Made by a program: the position numbers and the translations under genes
Shown: piece by piece, positions 1-6,022 of the stretch
Layout: every line of letters begins with the position of its first letter
How positions within the stretch are numbered: position 1 is the stretch's first letter
Notes under the pieces: model-generated
Told to the model about the DNA's origin: nothing
Seen by the model: only the letters and a program-made list of their open reading frames with translations
The model's database searches: none
Assembly (NCBI GenBank): GCA_017934845.1
Contig: JAGBIR010000226.1
Span: 1 to 8,480 of the forward strand
Length of the DNA: 8,480 bases
Reading direction: 5' to 3'
DNA from: Alistipes sp.
GTDB taxonomy: Bacteria; Bacteroidota; Bacteroidia; Bacteroidales; Rikenellaceae

Positions 1-2252
1 TAGGTGGCGAGGCTCCATTAAACATCGTCTGCGGTGCGCCCAACTGCCGTCAGGGTTTGAAGGTTTTGTGCGCTACGGTAGGCGCAGTACTCTACCCCAA
101 CGGTGGCGACGAGGAGTTTAAGATTAAGCGCAGTAAGATTCGTGGTGTTGAGTCACTCGGTATGTTGTGTGCCGAAGATGAGTTGGGTATTGGCGAGTCG
201 CACGAGGGCATTATGGAGCTTCCCGAGGATGCTCCCGTTGGTATGCCCGCCCGCGACTACCTCAACGTAAAGGATGACTACCTTATCGGTATTGGTCTTA
301 CCCCCAACCGCGTAGATGCAGCCTCACACATCGGCGTAGCACGCGATTTGGTTGCATACCTTCGCTCACGCGGCAAGGATGTTAAGTTAAATTTGCCTTC
401 GGTAGATGATTTTGCTATCGATAACGAGGATATGCCCTTCGAGGTTGTGGTTGAGAATGCCAATGCAGCACCCCGCTATGCAGGTCTTACCATCACTGGT
501 TGCCAGATTGCTCCTTCACCCGAATGGATGCAGAACGAGTTACGCGCTGCGGGTATCAATCCCAAAAACAACCTTGTTGATATCACAAACTATGTACTTT
601 TCGAGTTGGGCCAGCCACTTCACGCCTTCGATGCCGACAAGGTTGAGGGGCGCAAGGTGGTAGTTAAGAACTGCGCCGAAGGTACTCCATTCGTTACTTT
701 GGATGGCGTAGAGCGCAAGCTCTCAGCCGAGGATTTGATGATTTGCTCGGCAGAGCGTCCTATGTGCATTGGTGGTGTTTATGGCGGTTTGGATTCGGGC
801 GTTAGCGACACTACGACAAACATCTTCCTCGAGAGCGCATACTTCAACCCCGTATCGATTCGTCGTTCGGCAAAGCGTCACGGTCTTAACACCGACGCAT
901 CGTTCCGTTTCGAGCGCGGTATCGACCCCAACATTCAGGTATATGCACTTAAGCGCGCAGCACTGCTGTTCAAGGAGTTGGCTGGCGGTAAGATATCGAG
1001 CCAGATTACCGATATCAACCCCACTCCAGCCGAGGATTTCGTATTCGAGCTTTCGCTTGACCGCGTAAATATGCTTATCGGCAAGGAGATTGAAGAGCCT
1101 ACGGTTCGCACCATTCTCGATGCGTTGGAGGTAAAGATTTTGAAGGAGGAGGGTCGTACTTTGACCGTCGCCGTTCCGCCCTACCGCGTAGATGTCCAGC
1201 GTGAGGCCGACCTTGTTGAGGATATCTTGCGAATCTACGGATACAACAACGTGGAGATTCCACAGGCCGTACACTCTACCCTATCGTATGCTCCACGCCC
1301 CGATAAGAATAAGCTGGTGAACATCGCAGCCGACCATCTGGCAGCTTGCGGCTACACCGAGATCATGTCTAATTCACTTACAAAGGCGGCATATTACGAC
1401 GGCTTGGAGGCTTACAAGGCGGAGAACTGCGTGAAGATTATGAACCCACTGAGTGCCGACCTTAATGTTATGCGTCAGACTCTGCTGTTCAACGCATTGG
1501 AGGCCGTTGAGTTGAATATCAACCACCGCAATGCCGACCTTAAACTCTTCGAGCTGGGTAATTGCTACATCTTCGACTCATCTATCGAGAACGAGGAGAA
1601 TCCGTTGGCCCGCTACTCGGAGAAGTATCGCATTGCTATCGCCGTTACAGGCTTGGACGCTGCTCCTTCATGGAATGTTAAGGCACAGTCGGCATCGTTC
1701 TATACGTTGCGTGCTACGGTTGAGAAGTTGTTACGCCGCTTCGGCATCGACATCTACTCATTGCGCAGCGAGGCACTCGCAAGCGACCTCTACTCTGATG
1801 CTGTTGCCCTAATGCAGGGTAACAAGCGTATGGCCGAGATGGGCGTTGTTGCTCCGGCTATCCTGCGCAAGTTCGATATCAAGCAGCCTGTATATTTCGC
1901 CGAGATCGATTTCGAACTTATCGTGCGTGCCGCCAAGAAGCAGCGCATAGCTGTTGAGGAGCTCTCGAAGTTCCCCGAGGTTAAGCGCGATTTGGCTCTG
2001 CTTGTGGATAAGAGCGTATCGTTCGCACAGTTGCGCGAGATTGCTTTCGCTACCGAGAAGAAGCTCCTGAAGCGCGTCACCTTATTCGATGTTTACGAGG
2101 GCGACAAGCTCCCCGAGGGCAAGAAGTCGTACGCTTTGGGCTTCACATTGGAGGATAAGACACAGACTTTGAACGATAAGACCATCGAGAAGGTTATGGC
2201 CAATCTGACTCGTCAATTCGAGCAGCGCGCCGCCGCCCAGATCCGTTCATAG
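1..2252 (+). CDS. pheT: Phenylalanyl-tRNA synthetase beta subunit, 5'-truncated by window edge
   Basis: This is the beta subunit of the alpha2-beta2 cytoplasmic enzyme that charges tRNA(Phe) with phenylalanine. The reading frame is already open at base 3, and 749 residues are visible up to TAG at 2250-2252. Bacterial PheT is usually about 800 residues, so roughly 50-80 N-terminal residues lie outside the window. The fragment opens within the OB-fold tRNA-binding domain (NIVCGAPNCRQG, then the SLGMLCAEDELG segment). The B3/B4 region follows at about 470-850 with NNLVDITNYVLFELGQPLHAFD. The B5 domain lies at about 1050-1290 (LSLDRVNMLIGKEI ... EADLVEDILRIYGYNN). The C-terminal FDX-ACB anticodon-binding domain starts near 1960 (FPEVKRDLALLVD). 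The TTG at 57 is an internal Leu codon, not the start. A strong terminator follows 22 bases after the stop. No pheS is visible. Identity is very secure. Confidence 0.97.
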   Translation, partial: GGEAPLNIVCGAPNCRQGLKVLCATVGAVLYPNGGDEEFKIKRSKIRGVESLGMLCAEDELGIGESHEGIMELPEDAPVGMPARDYLNVKDDYLIGIGLTPNRVDAASHIGVARDLVAYLRSRGKDVKLNLPSVDDFAIDNEDMPFEVVVENANAAPRYAGLTITGCQIAPSPEWMQNELRAAGINPKNNLVDITNYVLFELGQPLHAFDADKVEGRKVVVKNCAEGTPFVTLDGVERKLSAEDLMICSAERPMCIGGVYGGLDSGVSDTTTNIFLESAYFNPVSIRRSAKRHGLNTDASFRFERGIDPNIQVYALKRAALLFKELAGGKISSQITDINPTPAEDFVFELSLDRVNMLIGKEIEEPTVRTILDALEVKILKEEGRTLTVAVPPYRVDVQREADLVEDILRIYGYNNVEIPQAVHSTLSYAPRPDKNKLVNIAADHLAACGYTEIMSNSLTKAAYYDGLEAYKAENCVKIMNPLSADLNVMRQTLLFNALEAVELNINHRNADLKLFELGNCYIFDSSIENEENPLARYSEKYRIAIAVTGLDAAPSWNVKAQSASFYTLRATVEKLLRRFGIDIYSLRSEALASDLYSDAVALMQGNKRMAEMGVVAPAILRKFDIKQPVYFAEIDFELIVRAAKKQRIAVEELSKFPEVKRDLALLVDKSVSFAQLREIAFATEKKLLKRVTLFDVYEGDKLPEGKKSYALGFTLEDKTQTLNDKTIEKVMANLTRQFEQRAAAQIRS

Positions 2253-2274
2253 AGTCATTAAACAACCTATACGA

Positions 2275-2319
2275 AAGAGCCTGTCTAACAATACAAAATG
2301 TTAGGCAGGTTCTTTTTTT
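2275..2319 (+). terminator. Intrinsic terminator of pheT
   Basis: Arms GAGCCTGTCTAACA (2277-2290) and TGTTAGGCAGGTTC (2299-2312) pair over 14 positions with two G:U pairs. They enclose an 8-base loop, ATACAAAA, and are followed at once by a run of seven T and then a second T run. It sits 22 bases after the pheT stop and separates it from the HIRAN gene, which should therefore have its own promoter. Confidence 0.9.
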
Positions 2320-2371
2320 ACTTTTTTTATAATGAAAAAGTCGATTGTCAGAAGTTGTCAATTATCGCCCG

Positions 2372-2379
2372 TAGTTTTG
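2372..2379 (+). promoter_or_regulatory. Candidate -7 box for the HIRAN/HD gene pair
   Basis: TAGTTTTG fits the Bacteroidota -7 consensus TAnnTTTG and lies 26 bases before the ATG at 2406. No TTTG lies at the usual 19-21 base spacing upstream. TTG occurs in two direct TTGTCA copies at 2345-2350 and 2355-2360, 24 and 14 bases from the box. This is a partial match only. Apart from this and the pheT terminator, I see nothing in the gap 2253-2405. Confidence 0.45.
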
Positions 2380-2405
2380 CACCATAAACTCAAATATAGC
2401 GGAAT

Positions 2406-2753
2406 ATGGAATATAAATTTGTGAACAAGTATCTGGCCAACTTCAATATTGCAGGGTTTACATATTGGGATGGCTGTCGGGCGTTCCGTGATTTGGAAAT
2501 AGGAGCGCGATTACGATTAGTGCGTGAGAAGGAGAATAAGTTTGATCCCTATGCAGTGGCAATCTATTATGAGAAATGCAAACTCGGATTCATACCGAGA
2601 GGCCAAAATCAGATGATTAGCCAATTTTTAGATATGGGCTATGCTGACATTTTTGAGGTTTTTGTACAGCGTATTTCTCCAGACTCACATCCCGAGAAGC
2701 AAGTCGGTGTAGTGGTATTCCTAAAGGAAGCAGCAGAGGTGTTTAACGATTAA
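2406..2753 (+). CDS. Stand-alone HIRAN-domain protein
   Basis: This is a 115-residue soluble protein made of little more than one HIRAN domain. HIRAN (named from HIP116 and Rad5 N-termini) is known in HLTF/Rad5 helicases, where it binds 3' single-stranded DNA ends. In bacteria it occurs alone or fused to nucleases and helicases. Visible family features are: an N-terminal strand ending AGFTYWDG (16-23); the central block LRLVREKENKFDPYAVAI (36-53), with the expected acidic and Asn residues and the D-x-x-AVA pattern; LGFIPRGQNQMIS (60-72); and the terminal LDMGYADIFEVFVQ strand. There is no signal peptide or membrane segment. The next gene starts 12 bases downstream on the same strand, so the two are probably co-transcribed. 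GC is about 43% over 2461-2700 by hand count, against about 54% in a matching stretch of pheT (601-840), which may indicate acquisition by transfer. The domain call is confident; the cellular role is unknown. Confidence 0.85.
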   Translation: MEYKFVNKYLANFNIAGFTYWDGCRAFRDLEIGARLRLVREKENKFDPYAVAIYYEKCKLGFIPRGQNQMISQFLDMGYADIFEVFVQRISPDSHPEKQVGVVVFLKEAAEVFND

Positions 2754-2765
2754 AAAATTAAGGTT

Positions 2766-3740
2766 ATGGAACTTGATATTAAGCTGTTGATTAACAAGAG
2801 GCTCGAGGCGCAGCACAATACGTTTCTTTTGAGATGGAATCCCGCGATTTCGTCCTACACGATGGCGCGTCTGGATGATGATATGTCGTGGTGGGCGAAG
2901 GATGATTATTGGGATGACGACTTCGATTGGAGCGTATGCGATTGGCAGCAGGCGCACAATGGCGACCGTTTCTTTATGGTGCGTGTGGGCGAGGGTAATA
3001 CGGGCATATTTGCTGCAGGTCGCTTCACCACAGAGCCATATAAGGGTGAAGACTGGTCGGGTAAGGGCCGCGAGGTATATTATATGAAGATGGAGTTTGA
3101 GGCAGTATTCCATCCCGAGCGTACCGAGATTATTACTACCGAGGCATTGGAGCGTGAGTTGCCCGACATTAATTGGCGCGGAGGTCACTCCGGTGAGTTG
3201 ATTGATAAGGAGTCGGCTGTGAAGTTGGAGCTTATGTGGCGCGATTTTATGGGTAGCAATAAGTTGATGTTGCTGCCGCGAGCTGTGAAGAACGCGCACT
3301 ACGACTCGCGTTCGGATATCGACAAGGCTGTGGAACTTGCGTCGAAGGCCCACGCTGCCGACTATGACCTTGATGGTAACCCCACAATTCTGCATCCGCT
3401 GGCGGTGGGAATGATGGGACGTACCGATGCAGAGCGCATTGTAGGCTTCCTGCACGATGTTGTGGAGGATACGCGATACAGCTTCGAGGACTTGGAGAAT
3501 GCGGGCTTTTCGCAGGAGGTTATAGCTGCGTTGCGACTGCTGACTCACGACAAGGAGACTCCTTATATGGAGTATATTGAGCATATCTGCAAGTCGGGGA
3601 ACGAGACGGCAATCAACGTAAAGATTAACGACCTGAGACACAACCTCGCTCGTGGTAAGGAGGGTGGCCATATGCGTTGTGTCGAGAAGCATACCGAGGC
3701 TTTGGCATATATCGAGGCTTATCTTGCCGCGCGAAGTTAA
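2766..3740 (+). CDS. EVE/PUA-like domain fused to SpoT/MESH1-type HD hydrolase
   Basis: This is a 324-residue soluble protein with two parts. The C-terminal half (about 175-322) is an HD-fold hydrolase of the RelA/SpoT/small-alarmone-hydrolase group. It has KAH (H196), the ILHPLAV segment (H210), LHDVVEDT with H230-D231 and the catalytic-type pair E234-D235, and D289 and N293 in the NDLRHN segment. This order matches the metal-binding and catalytic residues of the Rel hydrolase domain, which removes the 3'-pyrophosphate of (p)ppGpp. No synthetase, TGS or ACT domain follows. The N-terminal half (about 18-162) resembles an EVE/PUA-like domain: FLLRWNPAISSY, then GDRFFMVRVGEGNTGIFAAG (66-85), and NWRGGHSGELI (136-146). 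That assignment is moderate. Residues 37-60 form a striking cluster with ten Asp and five Trp. AAGG four bases before the ATG is a plausible ribosome site. It lies 12 bases after the HIRAN gene and ends convergently with umuC. Substrate and role are inferred from the family only. Confidence 0.8.
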   Translation: MELDIKLLINKRLEAQHNTFLLRWNPAISSYTMARLDDDMSWWAKDDYWDDDFDWSVCDWQQAHNGDRFFMVRVGEGNTGIFAAGRFTTEPYKGEDWSGKGREVYYMKMEFEAVFHPERTEIITTEALERELPDINWRGGHSGELIDKESAVKLELMWRDFMGSNKLMLLPRAVKNAHYDSRSDIDKAVELASKAHAADYDLDGNPTILHPLAVGMMGRTDAERIVGFLHDVVEDTRYSFEDLENAGFSQEVIAALRLLTHDKETPYMEYIEHICKSGNETAINVKINDLRHNLARGKEGGHMRCVEKHTEALAYIEAYLAARS

Positions 3741-3785
3741 TTTGACGTAGATGGCAATCTATCGCAACTTTTGTGGCTATGGCTC

Positions 3786-5051
3786 TTATTTTACCGTCGC
3801 TTTAGGAATATCCGACCAAAGTGTGGTATAGTGAGGAGATTGGTTCTCGCTCGAGGATTTTATGCGGCCACTGCCCTGTACGCCCATCTTTATCGTGCCG
3901 CGACCGAAACAACTGTTTATCGAATCCATCGCCGACGAGAGTCTATTCTCACGCGCAATGGAGTCGGTGTCGGTAAAGAGAGAATGAACGATAGCACTTT
4001 CGGGGAGTAGTTTACTGAGGACTACTCCCGCTTTTTTGTATCCGAAGCCGCGTCGGTACAAATCGCGTGTGGCATTTACTGCCGAAGCAACAATCGTACG
4101 ATGGTCGTTCGTTGCATCAACAAATGTCGTTAGAGTACTGTTGTGGGCCTGCAAATCGTTATCCTTAAATCGATTTGTGGCGGTAAAAACCAACATCTGC
4201 GAGCAGGCTGAGTGCTGAGCGCGGAGCTTCTCGGTTGCCGAGGCGGCAAAATTTGCCACCTGCTCGGTAAGCTCTTTCGGGTCGGTTATCTCCTTTGCAA
4301 AACTCCTCGACACGCATATTGTCTGCTTTGACTCGAGCGTATCTTCAAACTCGATACACGCCACACCGCGCAACTCCTGCCACGTTCGTAATCCCGTAAT
4401 ACCCAGCAATCCACGCACAACACTCTCGCGCATCTGCGTAAATTCGTATGCCGTCAGTATGTTGTAATCATATAATTTCTGCGCGCTTTTACGACCTATA
4501 CCCCACACGTCGGCAATGGGAAATTTTCGTAATACCTTCTCGATATCCTGTGGTCGGTGCATATAACAGCCACCGCGCAGTTTGGGGTATTGTTTGCACA
4601 ATTTTGATGCAATCTTTGCAAGTGTTTTTGTAGGAGCAATACCTACCGAAACGGGTATGGATGTAAGTCGCCAGCACTCACTCGAAATACGCTTGGCATA
4701 GGCGTCGAAATCGATATTATCCATCCCGCGCAAATCCAGAAAGGCCTCATCGATGGAATAGACCTCGACCAATGGCGAAAAATCCTCCAATACCCATCTT
4801 ACGCGCTGCGACATATCGCCATAGAGCGACATATTGCCCGAAAATACCGCAACATTGTGTCGCTCAACTATTTCGCGAATCTTAAAATAGGGATCGCCCA
4901 TCTTTATGCCCAACGCCTTCGCTTCGTTTGAACGCGCAACGGCGCATCCATCATTGTTCGATAGCACAATGATGGGTTTACCTTGCAAATCGGGACGAAA
5001 GACCCTTTCGCACGAGGCGTAGAAATTATTGCAGTCGGCAAGGGCGAACAT
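3786..5051 (-). CDS. umuC: UmuC, Y-family translesion DNA polymerase V catalytic subunit
   Basis: This error-prone polymerase works with processed UmuD to copy past lesions. At 421 residues it matches the usual family length. Catalytic carboxylates are visible: D6 in ALADCNNFY, and D101-E102 in the YSIDEAF motif. Tyr11 sits at the steric-gate position. PVSVGIAPTKTLAKIASK (133-150) belongs to the palm. The helix-hairpin-helix lies around 177-200 (FPIADVWGIGRKSAQKLYDY). The little-finger region follows, and the C-terminal UmuC-type tail ends with HYTTLWSDIP. Near 355-359 the residues VHSLF occupy the place of the usual clamp-binding QLxLF motif, so that site looks degenerate at its first position. 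It is the third gene of an operon with umuD and a small membrane protein, starting 11 bases after the latter. No convincing terminator is seen in the 45 bases to the convergent HD gene. Confidence 0.96.
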   Translation of the reverse strand: MFALADCNNFYASCERVFRPDLQGKPIIVLSNNDGCAVARSNEAKALGIKMGDPYFKIREIVERHNVAVFSGNMSLYGDMSQRVRWVLEDFSPLVEVYSIDEAFLDLRGMDNIDFDAYAKRISSECWRLTSIPVSVGIAPTKTLAKIASKLCKQYPKLRGGCYMHRPQDIEKVLRKFPIADVWGIGRKSAQKLYDYNILTAYEFTQMRESVVRGLLGITGLRTWQELRGVACIEFEDTLESKQTICVSRSFAKEITDPKELTEQVANFAASATEKLRAQHSACSQMLVFTATNRFKDNDLQAHNSTLTTFVDATNDHRTIVASAVNATRDLYRRGFGYKKAGVVLSKLLPESAIVHSLFTDTDSIARENRLSSAMDSINSCFGRGTIKMGVQGSGRIKSSSENQSPHYTTLWSDIPKATVK

Positions 5052-5062
5052 CTTTACAACGA

Positions 5063-5251
5063 TTATTTTCGATTCTTATTAATAATGGATATAACAGAAA
5101 GAGTAAGCCACGAAAATAGGCCTACCTTAAAACCTATCGCCCAAATATTCTCGTAGCCTAACTGAAACACCCAATCAAGTATCTTAATCACGGCTGTTCC
5201 GCACAGCACCATTGCGATTAGAAATAGAGTATATATAGCAAAAGTTTTCAT
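5063..5251 (-). CDS. Small two-helix membrane protein inside the umu operon
   Basis: This is a 62-residue protein of no family I recognise. It starts with MKTF and has two hydrophobic stretches, about residues 4-25 (AIYTLFLIAMVLCGTAVI) and 37-57 (WAIGFKVGLFSWLTLSVISI), joined by a short polar loop with QLGYEN. The positive tail NKNRK and the lysine near the N-terminus suggest both ends lie in the cytoplasm. There is no lipobox and no obvious catalytic motif. The ATG lies one base after the umuD stop, and umuC begins 11 bases after its own stop. This packing argues strongly that it is a real, co-translated gene. It should share the DNA-damage regulation of its neighbours. The function is unknown; a role in membrane signalling or in limiting polymerase V is only speculation. 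Confidence 0.75.
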   Translation of the reverse strand: MKTFAIYTLFLIAMVLCGTAVIKILDWVFQLGYENIWAIGFKVGLFSWLTLSVISIINKNRK

Positions 5252-5252
5252 A

Positions 5253-5681
5253 TTACGCCTTCTTGATGATGTAGGTTACCACACCCCAGATGATAAATTG
5301 ATTATCGGGCAGCACCTCGATAGGTTTGAATCGTTGGTTGAGCTCATTGGCAGGCATAAGTCGTATTTTGCTGTCGGATATTTCAACTCGCTTGACGGTA
5401 TATTCTCCATCGATGTAGCAAACCGCTTTGCAGTTGTTGTAGGGCTCTATGGCGCGATCAACTATAATTATGTCGCCATCGTCCATTGCGGCATCGACCA
5501 TCGACACGCCATCTATGCGGAAAAAGAATGTCGAGGCCTTATGTCGCACCAACAGCTTCACAATGTCCAGTTTCTCGCGAATATCTTCGGCTGGTGAAGG
5601 GAATCCGGCCTTCACCTCGCCCATAACCAGGCCCTCGAACTCCGATGCCTCGTCCAACGTATAGGGTTTCATCTTCTCCAT
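5253..5681 (-). CDS. umuD: UmuD, self-cleaving S24-family subunit of polymerase V
   Basis: This LexA-like peptidase S24 protein cleaves itself when RecA filaments form, giving the UmuD' partner of UmuC. At 142 residues it has no helix-turn-helix, so it is UmuD rather than a LexA-type repressor. The cleavage region KAGFPSPAED gives Ala25-Gly26 as the scissile bond, aligned with Cys24-Gly25 of E. coli UmuD. The catalytic Ser60 (DGVSM) and Lys97 (YTVKR) of the Ser/Lys dyad are both present, at the same numbers as in E. coli. Two starts are possible: ATG at 5681, or the in-frame ATG at 5672 (MKPYTLDEAS). A -7 box only seven bases before the upstream ATG would make that one nearly leaderless, which favours the second start if that promoter is used. 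It is the first gene of the operon with the small membrane protein and umuC. Confidence 0.95.
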   Translation of the reverse strand: MEKMKPYTLDEASEFEGLVMGEVKAGFPSPAEDIREKLDIVKLLVRHKASTFFFRIDGVSMVDAAMDDGDIIIVDRAIEPYNNCKAVCYIDGEYTVKRVEISDSKIRLMPANELNQRFKPIEVLPDNQFIIWGVVTYIIKKA

Positions 5682-5688
5682 ATCACTA

Positions 5689-5708
5689 CAAAGGTACTAA
5701 AAATTACC
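5689..5708 (-). promoter_or_regulatory. Candidate umuD -7 box and overlapping palindromic operator
   Basis: On the minus strand TACCTTTG (5696-5689) fits the TAnnTTTG -7 box. An inverted repeat, GGTA-N8-TACC (5693-5708), overlaps the upstream part of the box, where a damage-responsive repressor could act. No TTTG lies 19-21 bases upstream, which would fit a weak, controlled promoter. The -7 box is fairly secure. The operator role is a guess, because a four-base half-site can arise by chance. Confidence 0.45.
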
Positions 5709-5731
5709 ATACTCTTTTAGCTCTATATACA

Positions 5732-5766
5732 AAAATAACTCCTGTCGAAAAATCGACAGGAGTTAT
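5732..5766 (-). terminator. Intrinsic terminator of the ferredoxin gene
   Basis: A perfect 14-base-pair stem is formed by ATAACTCCTGTCGA (5735-5748) and TCGACAGGAGTTAT (5753-5766), with a four-base loop. Read on the minus strand it is followed by a T run. It lies 22 bases after the ferredoxin stop and upstream of umuD, so it isolates the umu operon from ferredoxin transcription. The A run on the other side of the stem is shorter, so it is best read as a minus-strand terminator. Confidence 0.92.
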
Positions 5767-5788
5767 CCTATTCGCAAGTATTGAAACC

Positions 5789-5956
5789 TTACTCAGCTGC
5801 AATAGCCTCGCTGGGGCATACGCCTGCGCAAGTACCGCAATCGATGCACTTGTCGGGATCAATAACATAGATATCACCTGCTGAAATAGCCTCTACGGGA
5901 CACTCGTCGATACATGTACCACATGCTACGCACGAATCAGAAATTTTGTAAGCCAT
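5789..5956 (-). CDS. Small bacterial-type 2[4Fe-4S] ferredoxin
   Basis: This is a soluble electron carrier of 55 residues, beginning MAYKISDSCVACG and ending SEAIAAE. Two complete CxxCxxCxxxCP motifs are visible: C9, C12, C15, C19-Pro20 and C37, C40, C43, C47-Pro48. In this family the first three cysteines of each motif bind one cluster and the fourth binds the other. The internal duplication, with EAI after each motif, is typical of clostridial-type ferredoxins. It would serve low-potential electron transfer, for example with pyruvate:ferredoxin oxidoreductase in anaerobes; the partner cannot be read from this window. The start ATG at 5956 is the only sensible one. The gene has its own promoter, 5992-6022, and its own terminator, so it is probably monocistronic, with possible read-through from serS. 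Confidence 0.96.
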   Translation of the reverse strand: MAYKISDSCVACGTCIDECPVEAISAGDIYVIDPDKCIDCGTCAGVCPSEAIAAE

Positions 5957-5991
5957 AATTTTATTTTTTAAATGTTAAGTGTTTTCCGTTG

Positions 5992-6022
5992 CAAATATAA
6001 ACTTTTATTTGATAATTTCAAA
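5992..6022 (-). promoter_or_regulatory. Bacteroidota-type promoter of the ferredoxin gene
   Basis: On the minus strand TTTG (6022-6019) is followed after exactly 19 bases by TATATTTG (5999-5992). This matches the Bacteroidota -33 TTTG and -7 TAnnTTTG consensus with ideal spacing. The -33 element lies inside the last codons of serS. The expected 5' leader is roughly 25-30 bases and AT-rich. This is the best promoter match in the window. Confidence 0.8.

Noticed and set aside
723..1274. Open frame of 183 codons on the minus strand inside pheT
   Set aside because: It lies wholly antisense to a conserved part of PheT with no domain features.
2721..3692. Open frame of 323 codons on the minus strand opposite the HD-hydrolase gene
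   Set aside because: It lacks any recognisable domain, and the plus-strand frame carries a full catalytic residue set. It is a codon-bias shadow.
2406..3740. HIRAN/HD pair considered as a toxin-antitoxin module
   Set aside because: Neither protein resembles a known toxin or antitoxin, and the HD part is of the hydrolase type without a synthetase that could be toxic.
3741..3785. Weak hairpin TAGAT-GGCA-ATCTA between the convergent HD and umuC genes, considered as a two-way terminator
   Set aside because: The stem has only five base pairs and there is no adjacent T run on either strand.
5645..5884. Open frame on the plus strand across the umuD start, terminator and ferredoxin
   Set aside because: It runs through a perfect terminator hairpin and antisense to the ferredoxin cysteine motifs.
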